Below are positions 9,559 through 20,000 of a stretch of 64,000 nucleotides of DNA, piece after piece. The stretch lies in contig OX392527.1 of assembly GCA_947623455.1 (NCBI GenBank), forward strand, positions 3,406,001-3,470,000, read 5' to 3'. The notes under the pieces are model-generated. The model was not told where the DNA came from and made no database searches. It worked only from the letters and a program-made list of their open reading frames with translations. The DNA comes from Mimachlamys varia. Its lineage: Eukaryota; Mollusca; Bivalvia; Pectinida; Pectinidae. How positions within the stretch are numbered: position 1 is the first letter of the stretch; the number at the start of each line of letters is the position of its first letter. A program made the position numbers and the translations under genes.

Positions 9559-10707
9559 AATGAGAATTTTGATTGTAAAATCAAAGTTCTTTTTAAGCCA
9601 GAAAAATAAACATTCTACCAATACAACCTGTTTATAAATACCCATCACCCTTTTTCCCATCACCAAAACATCTTATACTCGATTCTAGAAAACAGACCCA
9701 TAAGGTGTCCCCTTTGAAACAGCTTAATAACACTTTACAGTTTTGTATAACGCCCCCTAGTGACAGTATGATGTCTTGTCATGCCTTATGACTGTCCAAA
9801 ACGTCATTATACAAGTCAAGTAAAAGTCTGTTAGGGTTACATACAATTATCAGCAACATATAACAAAGTAAAATAAATCACATTTCACGTTTTTGATTTA
9901 CAAATTGATTAAGATATTATGAAGACAATAAGCGATAAATTAGTTATCCATAATTGATAAACATAGTCACAATAGAAAGTCACAATAGAATCCGCGCTGG
10001 AAAACTACTAATTGTTATATAGATTATTTACACACAATATTTAATCCATGTCGATCCCGACATTACGATCTCACATAATAATGTTCGTAGCATAAAATGT
10101 TCATCCGCGAAAGATATATTCTTTTTAAAAAAAAATCATGCCCGAAATACGATGATATTATTTACAAATGATTGGCCACGTCTGGCAATAGTCTGTCTTC
10201 ATGGAAAAGTGGTCTTCGGATTGTCATATCCTTTGATAGAAATCCACCTCCAACACGCGCGTTACTTCTCAGTAAATTTTTACACAGTTCCAACGTATCA
10301 GTTTTGGGTTTACTGATCACATAATTGTTCTTGTCTTTCGTAGAAAGTGGACCCTAGGATTTTTCCTTTAAGTTGGATTCCACTCCTGCTGTCATGAAAA
10401 GTTGGTCCCGGATCCTCACCCGTTTGTCGTGAACCACCCTCATTATCATACAATACTTAGTCCAATAAGCGAATGAAAAGTTAGTCTCGGGTACTCCCCC
10501 GTTGCTTTTAGACCACCTTCATTATCCATACAACACATTGTTCAGCAATATATTGTAAACTATTGTTCAAAATCGTCTTGATTTCTCTGGTTACCAACAC
10601 GGTCTCTGTACTTGTGTTCTGCTTATCACGTGGAAGTTGTGGTCCCTAAATATCTTTTAACTTGGGAGTCCATTTCCGGTTTTCTCATTGTTAACACTAA
10701 CAATGCA
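9559..10707. other. LTR-element interior without recognised genes
   Basis: About 1.1 kb of AT-rich sequence with many stops on both strands. No conserved retroelement motif was recognised, so this is decayed or untranslated internal sequence. Confidence 0.4.
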
Positions 10708-11106
10708 TTAACAATGGCGGTTGCTTCCCAGCATGTTGTTGGAAGGTTTGATGGCTTGTTGATCCTCTGGTACACAGGGATATATCTTGAGGACTGCATC
10801 CTTTTTGCAGCCTTCGTTGACCACCGGTGCTGTTGGGCATGGAACGTCGTTACCGTCCTCCCTTGTTCTCGTCAGTGGCACCATTTCAAATTGAGGTTTG
10901 GTGATTGGCTTACCTAACCTTTTTCGCTCTCTCATGGCTAATCGATCCCTACATAACCTCCTTAACCCATACCTCTTGTAAATAAATGTAATAAGTATAA
11001 CCACCCCTAAGCCTACTAGCCCCATACCTATCAAGCCCCAGAATGGAAAACCGGTATCAGTTTTGACAGCTCTAAGAGATTCTAATTCTTGGATAAGTTG
11101 GGCCAT
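10708..11106 (-). CDS. LTR-element hypothetical protein with one membrane helix
   Basis: A 132-residue frame with an acidic, helical N-terminus, a clear hydrophobic helix (about residues 19-43, WGLIGMGLVGLGVVILIT), then a basic stop-transfer stretch and a hydrophilic tail. Its place near the 3' end of the element and the helix-plus-basic-tail layout would suit the C-terminal remnant of an envelope-like or accessory membrane protein. No family match can be claimed. It could also be a spurious frame. Confidence 0.4.
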   Translation of the reverse strand: MAQLIQELESLRAVKTDTGFPFWGLIGMGLVGLGVVILITFIYKRYGLRRLCRDRLAMRERKRLGKPITKPQFEMVPLTRTREDGNDVPCPTAPVVNEGCKKDAVLKIYPCVPEDQQAIKPSNNMLGSNRHC

Positions 11107-11346
11107 CGGTAAAAACTAAGCCTATTATTAGTCGCGAACGAGTTTGATCTAAGCACATAATAAACCCATCAAGTTTGCAATTCCATCCCACATATTTCAT
11201 GTTGTTGAGACGATTTGTAGGTTGTGAGTGATGTTAGGTAAGTGTTATATTTCCTTAACCCTAGAGTAACCGAAAAGATGAAAGTGGGGAAAGGAAGATA
11301 TTATTTAACCTGCTGCCCTCCGGGCCTTAATCCAATTTGCCCTGAG

Positions 11347-11559
11347 CTATTTCTTTCGGAATTGGAGGTAAGCTTCCCTCCAAAACCAATATGCCCTGGT
11401 CTCTAACTCCAACTCCCTGTCCGACAGAAGGCCAGAAATCTTTCCCAGTGTGAAGTCTACCCCAAGGTTATCGATCTCTCGATCAAAGTCGAGCTCTACT
11501 TTGATCAAGGCATCGTCTTCCCAGCTGTCGGCGACTTCACACCGTGAAATGATTTTCAA
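11347..11559 (-). CDS. LTR-element hypothetical small ORF
   Basis: Seventy residues, acidic and Trp/Leu-rich (VELDFDREIDNLG; RAYWFWREAYLQFRKK). I do not recognise it. It lies between the gag-like start and the membrane ORF in the same orientation and could be a piece of a decayed polyprotein. Confidence 0.3.
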   Translation of the reverse strand: MKIISRCEVADSWEDDALIKVELDFDREIDNLGVDFTLGKISGLLSDRELELETRAYWFWREAYLQFRKK

Positions 11560-12302
11560 TGTCCTTTAACCCAGATGAAGTTATGTATTCTTCCCTCTTG
11601 TTAGAGGCCTTGACGTCTTCTACTAGCCTATTGACCCCGGAATAATGTTTATTAACGCCTTCCACTATATAATAGATATATTGATATTCTACTTAGGCTA
11701 TTCTGAATTTATGACAATCACCGTGTTAACCTGTATATATACCTTTGCCAATACAGCTTGTAAATTACCCATTTGTATTACAGTTTTGGTTTGCTCTTTA
11801 GGTTTATAGTGACTTTTCTGTTCTTTAAAGATACCCCAGTATGTCTTCCCCTACCTGGTGTGTGTAATGGTTTGAAAGGTTAAAGATTTGTTTTAAAGAT
11901 GTTAATGATCTTTTGATGATTAATGACAATGTCCCTATATGTATATTGCTTCTTTGTATATATGTTTGACCCTTAGTTCGTATTCAAAATATATCAATGT
12001 GATCTTATTAACGCTCAACCAGTTACTGTTACTTCTTAATGGTAAATTAGAATGTTGTTGGCATCTATATTAAGTAACAACTTTTGAAGTCCTAAATGTG
12101 CAATCATTTAATTGATTCGACTGAATGTTTGAGCACTCTTTATTGAATATATATACACATTCCCAATTGTTTTCTAATAAAAACGTATTATCAATTACCA
12201 TTGTTTTAATTATTAACTTGACACTGTTTTAATAGTTCTTTACTGCTTATCCCTACAATATTTCTGTACTATTAAAGAACACATTCCCGTACAACTTCCA
12301 CA

Positions 12303-12509
12303 CTAGTTTGACAATACAACTATCTGTATTTTATCCCTTTCTGGATATTTTAGATGTCTATATTTCTCCATGTCCCTCATCCATGCTTTGAATGATAAAG
12401 GTTCTCTAGAATATGGTTGAATTACCTGTGATATACCCTGAACCCCTAAAATAGAAAATATCCTAGTCAACTGTTCCTGTAACAATGGCAATGGATCGAT
12501 ATTTGTCAT
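12303..12509 (-). CDS. Gag-like N-terminal ORF of the LTR element (fragment)
   Basis: Starts about 110 nt inside the 5' LTR (element orientation) and encodes 68 residues ending in ...LSFKAWMRDMEKYRHLKYPERDK. The SF.AW..DMEKY pattern resembles the start of the matrix/capsid region in many LTR-retrotransposon Gag proteins. The frame then stops, so Gag is truncated. The call rests on position plus this motif. Confidence 0.5.
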   Translation of the reverse strand: MTNIDPLPLLQEQLTRIFSILGVQGISQVIQPYSREPLSFKAWMRDMEKYRHLKYPERDKIQIVVLSN

Positions 12510-12595
12510 TTTGAGAGCTACTTATGGTCAAAGTAAAAACCAAAATCACCTACCTTTGTTTTTGTTGCGTTGTGTCTCTTGTTCGACGAATCCTT

Positions 12596-12611
12596 GGTCA
12601 AATCGGCACCA
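12596..12611 (-). other. Possible primer binding site
   Basis: On the minus strand TGGTGCCGATTTGACC lies 11 nt inside the LTR. It starts with the TGG that pairs with a tRNA CCA end. The offset is larger than usual and I cannot assign the tRNA. Confidence 0.4.
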
Positions 12612-12622
12612 AAATCAGCACG

Positions 12623-13042
12623 TGTAACAAAACATGCTGGACACACAAGTTGGTCGAGTTGGTAGTTTATTCAGGTACTCATGGTGTGTTAGGATGTCGC
12701 TCGTCTAAAGTCCTGAGTTCGTGTGTGTCTGTTCTGAAGTTACAGTCCGAATTTAAGCCTTCCTGCGTTTTGCCCCCAGCTAACCATAAAAATGACCTGT
12801 TAGTAACTTTTGATTCACTCCCCGAATGCTTCATGACAGGTGCACGAATGCTTCATGACAGGTGCACGTTAATTAGGGTCAAGTGCCAATTAAGTCGACA
12901 GGTACACGTTAATTGGAGTCCAGGGCCCACTTAGTTTTCAGCCATAAATATATATATCTGTCCGAGCTTTCTCTTCCCAGTCAGTCATAAATATATATCT
13001 CCCCCCGAGCTATATCTTCCCCAGCACAGCTATTGTGTAACA
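12623..13042 (-). repeat. LTR (5' LTR in element orientation)
   Basis: Partner of 9124-9544, with TG...CA ends, followed by the CATT target duplication and then LINE sequence. Confidence 0.9.
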
Positions 13043-13046
13043 CATT

Positions 13047-13309
13047 GATGTGAATTTTGTCAAACAGGAGTTTATATTAGGATTATTAAGTTCTAACGAG
13101 GCTGACTGCATAATAGACAATCTTATCCTATTATTAATTAAACAGTATATTTTCAAAATGAAATGTCTGGAAATTGAACTTAACCTTATAAGTTTAAAGA
13201 ATCACATACGCTTTGAACTTAAGTCTCACAAGTTCTTTATATTTAAACATAGAGCCTACAAAAATAATATAGATTTGTATAATAAAGTGGAAAAGTGGCT
13301 TCTCTTATA
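13047..13309 (+). pseudogene. LINE ORF2 C-terminal fragment
   Basis: Encodes DVNFVKQEFILGLLS...IIDNLILLLIKQYIFKMKC...VEKWLLL then stop. It follows in frame from the ...SLATSNI end at 9123 once the LTR element is ignored. The helix-rich tail with Lys/Trp is typical after the zinc knuckle in such ORFs. Confidence 0.8.
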
Positions 13310-13538
13310 AAAACAACTAAATATTATTATTGTATTTAAGTTGTAGAACAAAACTTGATGTCTGAGGTTTGCAATACCCCCCCCTTTTTCCTACTGTGAC
13401 TGTGTACATTGTACATGTAGGTGTGTAATCTAAACGTGTGTAGTGCTAGATAAATGTGTATTTGTGTGTGTGAGGGTGTGTGTGCATGTGTGCATGAGTC
13501 AATGTTAATATAATATAGTGAATCAATACAACTGAGGA

Positions 13539-13594
13539 GGATGATAAAGATGATGATGAGAATAACGATGATAACAATGATGATGATTGAGGAA

Positions 13595-13649
<55 letters not shown>

Positions 13650-13743
13650 CATGATTGATGATGATGAAGATGATGAGGAAATTGGATGATGATGATGATG
13701 ATGATGATTGAGGATGATGATGATGATGATTGAGGATGATGAA

Positions 13744-13794
<51 letters not shown>

Positions 13795-13943
13795 AATGAT
13801 TTAGGTTGCTGATGATGATGATATTGATGATAATCATGATGATGATGATGACGATGATGAAGATGATGATGCATGTAATATCAATAATGATGATTATAGA
13901 GAAAAATGATGATGATGCTTGATGATGAAGATGATGATGAAAT

Positions 13944-14003
<60 letters not shown>

Positions 14004-14077
14004 GAGGGTGATGATGATTAGGATGATGAGGATGATGATGAAAATGATTATGATGATGAAATTGATGATGATGAAAT

Positions 14078-14131
<54 letters not shown>

Positions 14132-14277
14132 GAGGGTGATGATGATTAGGATGATGATGATGATGGCTGAAGATGATGATGAAGATGATTATGCTGATGA
14201 AATTGATGATGATGATGAAATTGATGATGATGAAATTGGATGATGATGATGATGATGATGATGAAGATGATTTAGGT

Positions 14278-14320
<43 letters not shown>

Positions 14321-14340
14321 ACACGTATTATTAATAATGA
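13539..14340. repeat. (GAT/ATG)n trinucleotide microsatellite
   Basis: About 0.8 kb of imperfect ATG/GAT repeats with short interruptions (GATTTAGGTTGATG, AAATTGGATG) that themselves recur. The poly-His, Ser and Ile frames on the minus strand are by-products. It lies inside the LINE 3' region. Confidence 0.95.
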
Positions 14341-14585
14341 TTATTATATGAATAAAAAATGATGATGATGTTTGATGACGAGGAAAAGGTATGCAAGAAG
14401 AAAATATTGTAAGGATGTATGTGTGTGTGTTTGTTTTTGTTTTTGTAGGAAGGGAATTATGTGTGTGTGTGTGTGTGAGTGTGTATGTGTGTGTGTGTAT
14501 GTGAGATTTGATATTTTGTTAGTGTAATATGATGTATTTGTGTAAAAAAAGTTTGAAAAATAAAAAATATTAAAAAAAAAAAAAA

Positions 14586-14597
14586 AAAGATTTACAT
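14586..14597. repeat. Target-site duplication of the LINE (right)
   Basis: AAAGATTTACAT, identical to 6659-6670; the first A's merge with the poly-A tail. Confidence 0.8.
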
Positions 14598-16130
14598 GGC
14601 GGGTGTCGTCGATGAAGCAGAATACGCTTACTCTTCTGGAACAGCTGGTCTTATTCTCTTGTGCTTTTACAAGGGTTCTTATACAAATCTTTCCTATGTT
14701 CATACTTTGCCCCTCGTTTAATCGATTTTGAGTTTGGATTATGATTTTGTTAACGCTTTGGTATTCTCTCATTTTTTTCTGAATATCGAGATGTTTTTGA
14801 AAGATGACGGATGCTGACGAACAAACTCCCATTGTACATATTTCTTCTCTTATTTAATCGATTTTGAGTTCGGATTTGGTGTTCTCAGACTCTTTTTCAT
14901 ACATTAAGATGTGTTTCATATAGGAAATTTCTGTATGTGATAATTAATTTTTTTTTTTGTTAAGAATGCAACTTTATTGAACAACGAAACGCTACAACGT
15001 TTCAAAAGCGAAATGTTTTCTTGCCTGTACAAAATAGGAAATGATAGCATTAACGTATGGTATCATACGAGGATGAATATGTCGAGGAGTTTATCAGGAC
15101 AGGTAGCAATAACCTTTCAAAATCTTCTAATTTCACTTTCAGTTATACCGAAGATGTATTGTTTGCTGAACATGTCGATCGTATTATACCCTTCTGAACT
15201 TTAAATCAAGGGCACTACCGATTGTTCTACACCAGTTGCCTATCTCGGTCTGTACTTTAACTATGACCAACAAGGGCAGCTTTCTACTAAGCTATACGAT
15301 GAACATTTTGATTTGATTTTGCGATAGTGAACTTCCCCTTTTTATAAGCAACACCTCTGCTTCTCCAATTGCTGCTGTTTACATGTCGTAATTGATTTGC
15401 TTTCTAGGGCTTGCTCTAAATATCGAGTTTAAGGTGATAAGGTTTTGATAGCTATCATAGTCTCATTGAGAGATATTCTGTATCCTGGTATGACGTGAAA
15501 AAGTTATTGAATATGCTCATTGGTATGCTTACTGGTAGTGGTTGAAAAGTATACATCATTTCTCACTTTGATGGCGTGCTATTTACTTGGATATGACCTA
15601 GATATTTTACATGGCGTGGGTCGTAGATTTAGCAGAAGATGTTTACTCTTCCGGAACACCTGGTCTTGTTCTGTTGTATCTCCGTGTGGATATTTCCTTT
15701 TTTCATCTTTTGCTTCTGGTTTAATCGATTTTGATTTTGATTTAGTATTCTATTATAAAGACGCTTAATAAGTAGTACTTACTAAAAGTAAGACGCTTAA
15801 TCTTCCGGAACACCTTGTCTTATTCTCAATACTTTTACAATGGTCTCCATTTGGATATCTCATGTTTTCGTATTTTGCCCCTAGTTTAGTCGATTTTGCG
15901 TTGGGATTGTGGTTTTATTGACACTTTGGTATTACTTTGTTCATGGTTCAATTTCCTTTCAGGAATTGAAATGCTAAGATTTGACCTAGATTGATAAATA
16001 ATTAATGGAGTAAAATATGCTTATCTTTTTTAATCAACTCCAGGGGTCTCCATATCGATACATGTTAATACTGCGTCGATTTTTTGTTTTAACAATGTTT
16101 CCGTTTTTTAGATTCATGCTGAACTGATAA
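14598..16130 (+). mobile_element. Penelope-like element: continuation plus a second degenerate copy
   Basis: 14,598-14,870 continues the element interrupted at 6670 (GGCGGGTGTCGTCGATGAAG, CTTACTCTTCTGGAACA). From about 15,060 a second RT remnant is visible (GACCAACAAGGGCAGCTTTC, AAGCTATACGATGAACATTT). A repeat of the 3' motif follows at 15,600-15,700 (TTACTCTTCCGGAACACCTGG) and again near 15,800. All frames are broken. Confidence 0.55.
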
Positions 16131-16355
16131 TTTGATAGATGATGTAACACACACATATGCTGAACCATTTAAAGTTAGTAATAGATACAGTATGCCGAAA
16201 AGATGAATTAAACTGCATCATACAGCTGGTTCGTCCGCCTAGGACTCTTCACTGATTCTAGGGGCCAAACGGTGGGAATTCAAAATGTCTAAAATAATAT
16301 AGAAGCAGAAACACCAGGTGCGTAAAACCCCTTAAATGTATGAAAGTTATACTTC
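16131..16355 (+). repeat. Dispersed repeat, partner of 3570-3830
   Basis: Carries the same ordered landmarks (GTAACACACACATATGCTG, CATCATACAGCTG, GCGTAAAACCCCTTAA) directly after the Penelope-like remnants. Confidence 0.55.
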
Positions 16356-16634
16356 AACAGCCCATTTAAACCGAATAAGTGTACAATATTCTTTTAGTTA
16401 TTGATACATCATACAGCTGTTATAATACAATTACATATTTTGCAAATCTTGGATTTTACCTTCAATCTTCATACTTCACACAAAACGTTTATAGCATTTC
16501 CGAATAATTCAATATTGTTTCCAGCATTTCGCGTATCAGTTAATACAGATCATTCTCATATCCGTAACGCTAAAGGAATACTGATCACCTGACGCCAACG
16601 ACAGAAAGCACATAGCAGTCTAAATAGACATGAT

Positions 16635-16673
16635 TTTATTCTAGATTCTTTAATTTCTTTTGCATTATTTATT
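16635..16673 (-). terminator. Candidate polyadenylation signals of gene B
   Basis: Minus-strand AATAAA occurs at 16,673-16,668 and 16,640-16,635, about 350 nt past the gene B stop. These are the first two such hexamers downstream. The placement is plausible but untested. Confidence 0.35.
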
Positions 16674-17019
16674 TTAAAGAATGATCTGTTCCAGACAGAT
16701 TTTACATAATGGGGAAAACAATAAAGCAAAATTAGACCCCCCCCCCCCACCGCCCAAAAAAAAAATACAACACAGATAACAAGGACCAATCAAAGTTTAA
16801 TAAAAGCTAGAAATTATCACACATGCACATTGCTTTTACAAAACGCACAAAATGTCAGATTAAGTGTCAATAACGATTTATCTTCAATAAGTATATGTCT
16901 GAATTTGAAGGAAAAGGGGATATTTTCCAACGACGAAAAATCGCGTTCAGTGAAGTTATATCAGTAACCTGTAAAGACTCGTTTCCAGTCACTTTTGTTG
17001 GATGACAAGGCTGTGTACA

Positions 17020-17074
17020 TCAGGATGAGTCGTCCTCGATTTGAACCTTATTCCCCGTTCTTTTCTTCCAGTAT
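17020..17074 (-). CDS. Gene B exon 11 (cytoplasmic tail and stop)
   Basis: Acceptor CTTATTAG; phase 2 in. It encodes YWKKRTGNKVQIEDDSS then TGA at 17,022-17,020. The basic stretch right after the helix is a normal stop-transfer signal. The tail is far shorter than in Delta or Jagged. Confidence 0.75.
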
Positions 17075-20000
17075 CTAATAAGGAAGTCAAAAAGCATCAT
17101 AAACAACATATTATTCAGAACAATTGACAAACGGTCACGGCTTCGTTCCAGTAATGCTGGACATTAGTATGATTGCTTTTATAGCCATCATATACAGTAT
17201 TTGAGTGAGTTTATTTCCTAAAGAAGACTGACTCCGAAATCGGGTCAAACAGCAAGGTAATTAAGGGTGTTCTTTTTACTGGTTAATAGGTAAATGTTCT
17301 AGAACAAAAATGGTGAAAATTATATTACCTGAATAAAAGAAACAGAATGAGAAAAAGGAGGAGAAGAAAGCAGACCCCTCCAACAACTCCTCCTACGATA
17401 GCTGTGGTGTGTGTTGTGACATCCACTTCATCTAGATGGATTGTGACAGATGCAAGGACCTGGTCGTCATAACAAAAAGAAAAATAGTTCAAGAGCAATA
17501 GCAAATTTGAATAAATAAACCGTAGCTCTGTGTTATTTAAATATTTTTTATTGTAATAATTATGAAAATAAATAAGAAATATTTATTCTACATCCTTTTA
17601 ATTCAGTATTACAGTATTTATTGGAGATTTACATAATTATGATAAAGTTTCATTAAACTGTACCTCTGATTGTTTCTTGCACAGTAGGCTTTTTATTTGT
17701 ACAATGAGTACTTGGTTAAAAGCCTCCTGGTCGGTAATGACAGCGTCGAACACCCTGTGAATGAAGTGTACCTCTGTAGACATTTAACGATGACAAAAGA
17801 GCATGGCCAACTTGAAAGAAATGTATGAAAACCAATAGATTTCCTTCTGTTCTTTGACATGATAGACTATATAAACTTAATTAAAATGATACTCGATTCC
17901 GTCTTTGCTGTCGACGTTACAATCGTTACAATATTTAAAACAGCTCAGTTGCCATGTAAAAGAACGACTTGTAGGATATATGCTCAGTTGCGTTAAACTA
18001 ACTACAGCTTAGTTGCGTTAAACTAACTACACCTTAGTTGCGTCAAACTAACTGCAGCTCAGTTGCGTTAAATTCAAACAAGCGAGGTTATCCTCAGACT
18101 ACTTACATTATGTCGTTAAACACACCCTGTTGTAGGATATGTGCTCAGATGGGTTAAACTAACTACAGCTTAGTTGCGTTAAACTAACTACAGTTAGTTG
18201 CGTTAAACTAAATACAGTTAGTTGCGTTAAACTAGCTACAGCTTAGTTGCGTTAAACTAACTACAGTTAGTTGCGTTAAACTAAATACAGTTAGTTGCGT
18301 TAAACTAACTACAGTTATTTGCGTTAAACTAACTACAGCTTAGTTGCGTTAAATTCAAACAAGCGACGATATCCTCAGAATACTTACATTATGTCGTTAA
18401 ACACACCCTGTTGTAGGGTCTGTGCTTGAAAGAAATGTTGAAGAATCGATTCAACGTCCCTTTGTTTCAGAAGTGTCCGGTCATATCCTGAAATCACTAT
18501 TCTTGTTTTTCCTGCTCAATGATATACATTTTGTAGAGTTCATGGTGATACCGCTCTGTTAGACCTACAGCATCCCATCAGGAATTCCAACAAAGACCAA
18601 CAGTTTCCCAGCCAAACAGTGATTCAACCAACAACCTACAGCATCCCATCCCATCAGCAATTCAAAGAACGACCTACAGTTTCCCATCCCATCAGCAATT
18701 CAAACAACGACCTACAGCTTCCTATCCCATCAGCAATTCAAATAACGACCTACAGCTTCCTATCCCATCAGCAATTCAAACAACGACCTACAGCTTCCTA
18801 TCCCATCAGCAATTCAAATAACGACCTACAGCTTCCTATCCCATCAGCAATTCAAACAACGACCTACAGCTTCCCATCCCATCAGCAATTCAAACAACGA
18901 CCTACAGTTTCCCATCCCATCAGCAATTCAAACAACGACCTACAGCTTCCCATCCCATCAGCAATTCAAACAACGACCTACAGCTTCCCATCCCATCAGC
19001 AATTCAAATAACGACCTACAGCTTCCTATCCCATCAGCAATTCAAACAACGACCTACAGCTTCCCATCCCATCAGCAATTGAAACAACGACCTACAGTTT
19101 CCCATCCCATCAGCAATTCAAACAACGACCTACAGCTTCCCATCCCATCAGCAATTCAAACAACGACCTACAGCTTCCCATCCCATCAGCAATTCAAACA
19201 ACGACCTACAGCTTCCCATCCCATCAGCAATTCAAACAACGACCTACAGCTTCCCATCCCATCAGCAATTCAAACAACGACCTACAGTTTCCCATCCCAT
19301 CAGCAATTCAAACAACGACCTACAGCTTCCCATCCCATCAGCAATTCAAACAACGACCTACAGCTTCCCATCCCATCAGCAATTCAAACAACGACCTACA
19401 GCTTCCCATCCCATCAGCAATTCAAACAACGACCTACAGCTTCCCATCCCATCAGCAATTCAAACAACGACCTACAGCTTCCCATCCCATCAGGGATCCG
19501 AATTAGAACTGTCATCTGTAAGATAACTACCCCCCCCCCCACCCTCCCCCCTGATGCTGGAAGTTGATAATCTTTTACTGACCTTGACGGTCAACTTACA
19601 GAAATGGAAATTTTCACGATAAATTGTTCAACTTGAATTTCACATTAAGGGTCATAACTACCTTAGAAAGGGTCAAAATATGAAATTACAATGACAATGC
19701 AGATCTATATAGTATATATTAAATATAAGAATCTTTACACTAGTTACGATGAAGATCTAAAACAATTTCCCAAAGGAACGTAACTCCCATAAAAGGAGTC
19801 GAAATCTGAAATTAAAATGCAGATGCACAACTACATAACATGCTGATTATTCATGTATAGCTTCAATTAAATTCTGTGCAGGTTATCAAAATTTGCCTGT
19901 TAGTTAAGGAGCAGATTTCCGGACAAGTTACAGACATCCATACATCCAGATATCCAAAACAGGCAGGGTAATTCCAGTAAACGCCCTAACGTCATTGCGG

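Larger units (their letters stand above)
9124..13042 (-). mobile_element. LTR retrotransposon inserted in the LINE (innermost nest layer)
   Basis: Two near-identical direct repeats of about 420 bp (9124-9544 and 12,623-13,042) start with TG and end with CA and flank 3.1 kb. Orientation is minus: a purine tract lies beside the left LTR and a gag-like start lies just inside the right one. The interior has short minus-strand frames but no recognisable protease, reverse transcriptase or integrase. It therefore looks like a deleted, non-autonomous copy. The LTRs differ at only a handful of positions, so the insertion is recent relative to the host LINE and Penelope layers. Confidence 0.88.
13043..14585 (+). 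mobile_element. LINE, right part: ORF2 end, 3' UTR and poly-A
   Basis: Resumes the LINE exactly after the LTR insertion. The ORF2 C-terminus runs to the stop near 13,309, followed by a 3' region with a large ATG/GAT microsatellite and GT-rich tracts. It ends in a run of 17 or so A (about 14,572-14,588) next to the 12-bp target duplication. Confidence 0.85.

Noticed and set aside
10612..10917. Plus-strand 101-codon frame
   Set aside because: It overlaps the minus-strand membrane ORF of the LTR element, whose orientation is fixed by the purine tract.
12524..12934. Plus-strand 136-codon frame and its twin at 9182-9436
   Set aside because: They are readings through the two LTRs in the orientation opposite to the element. 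Their similarity reflects the LTR repeat, not a gene pair.
13446..14324. Poly-His and poly-Ser frames
   Set aside because: They are simple translations of the ATG/GAT microsatellite in the LINE 3' region.
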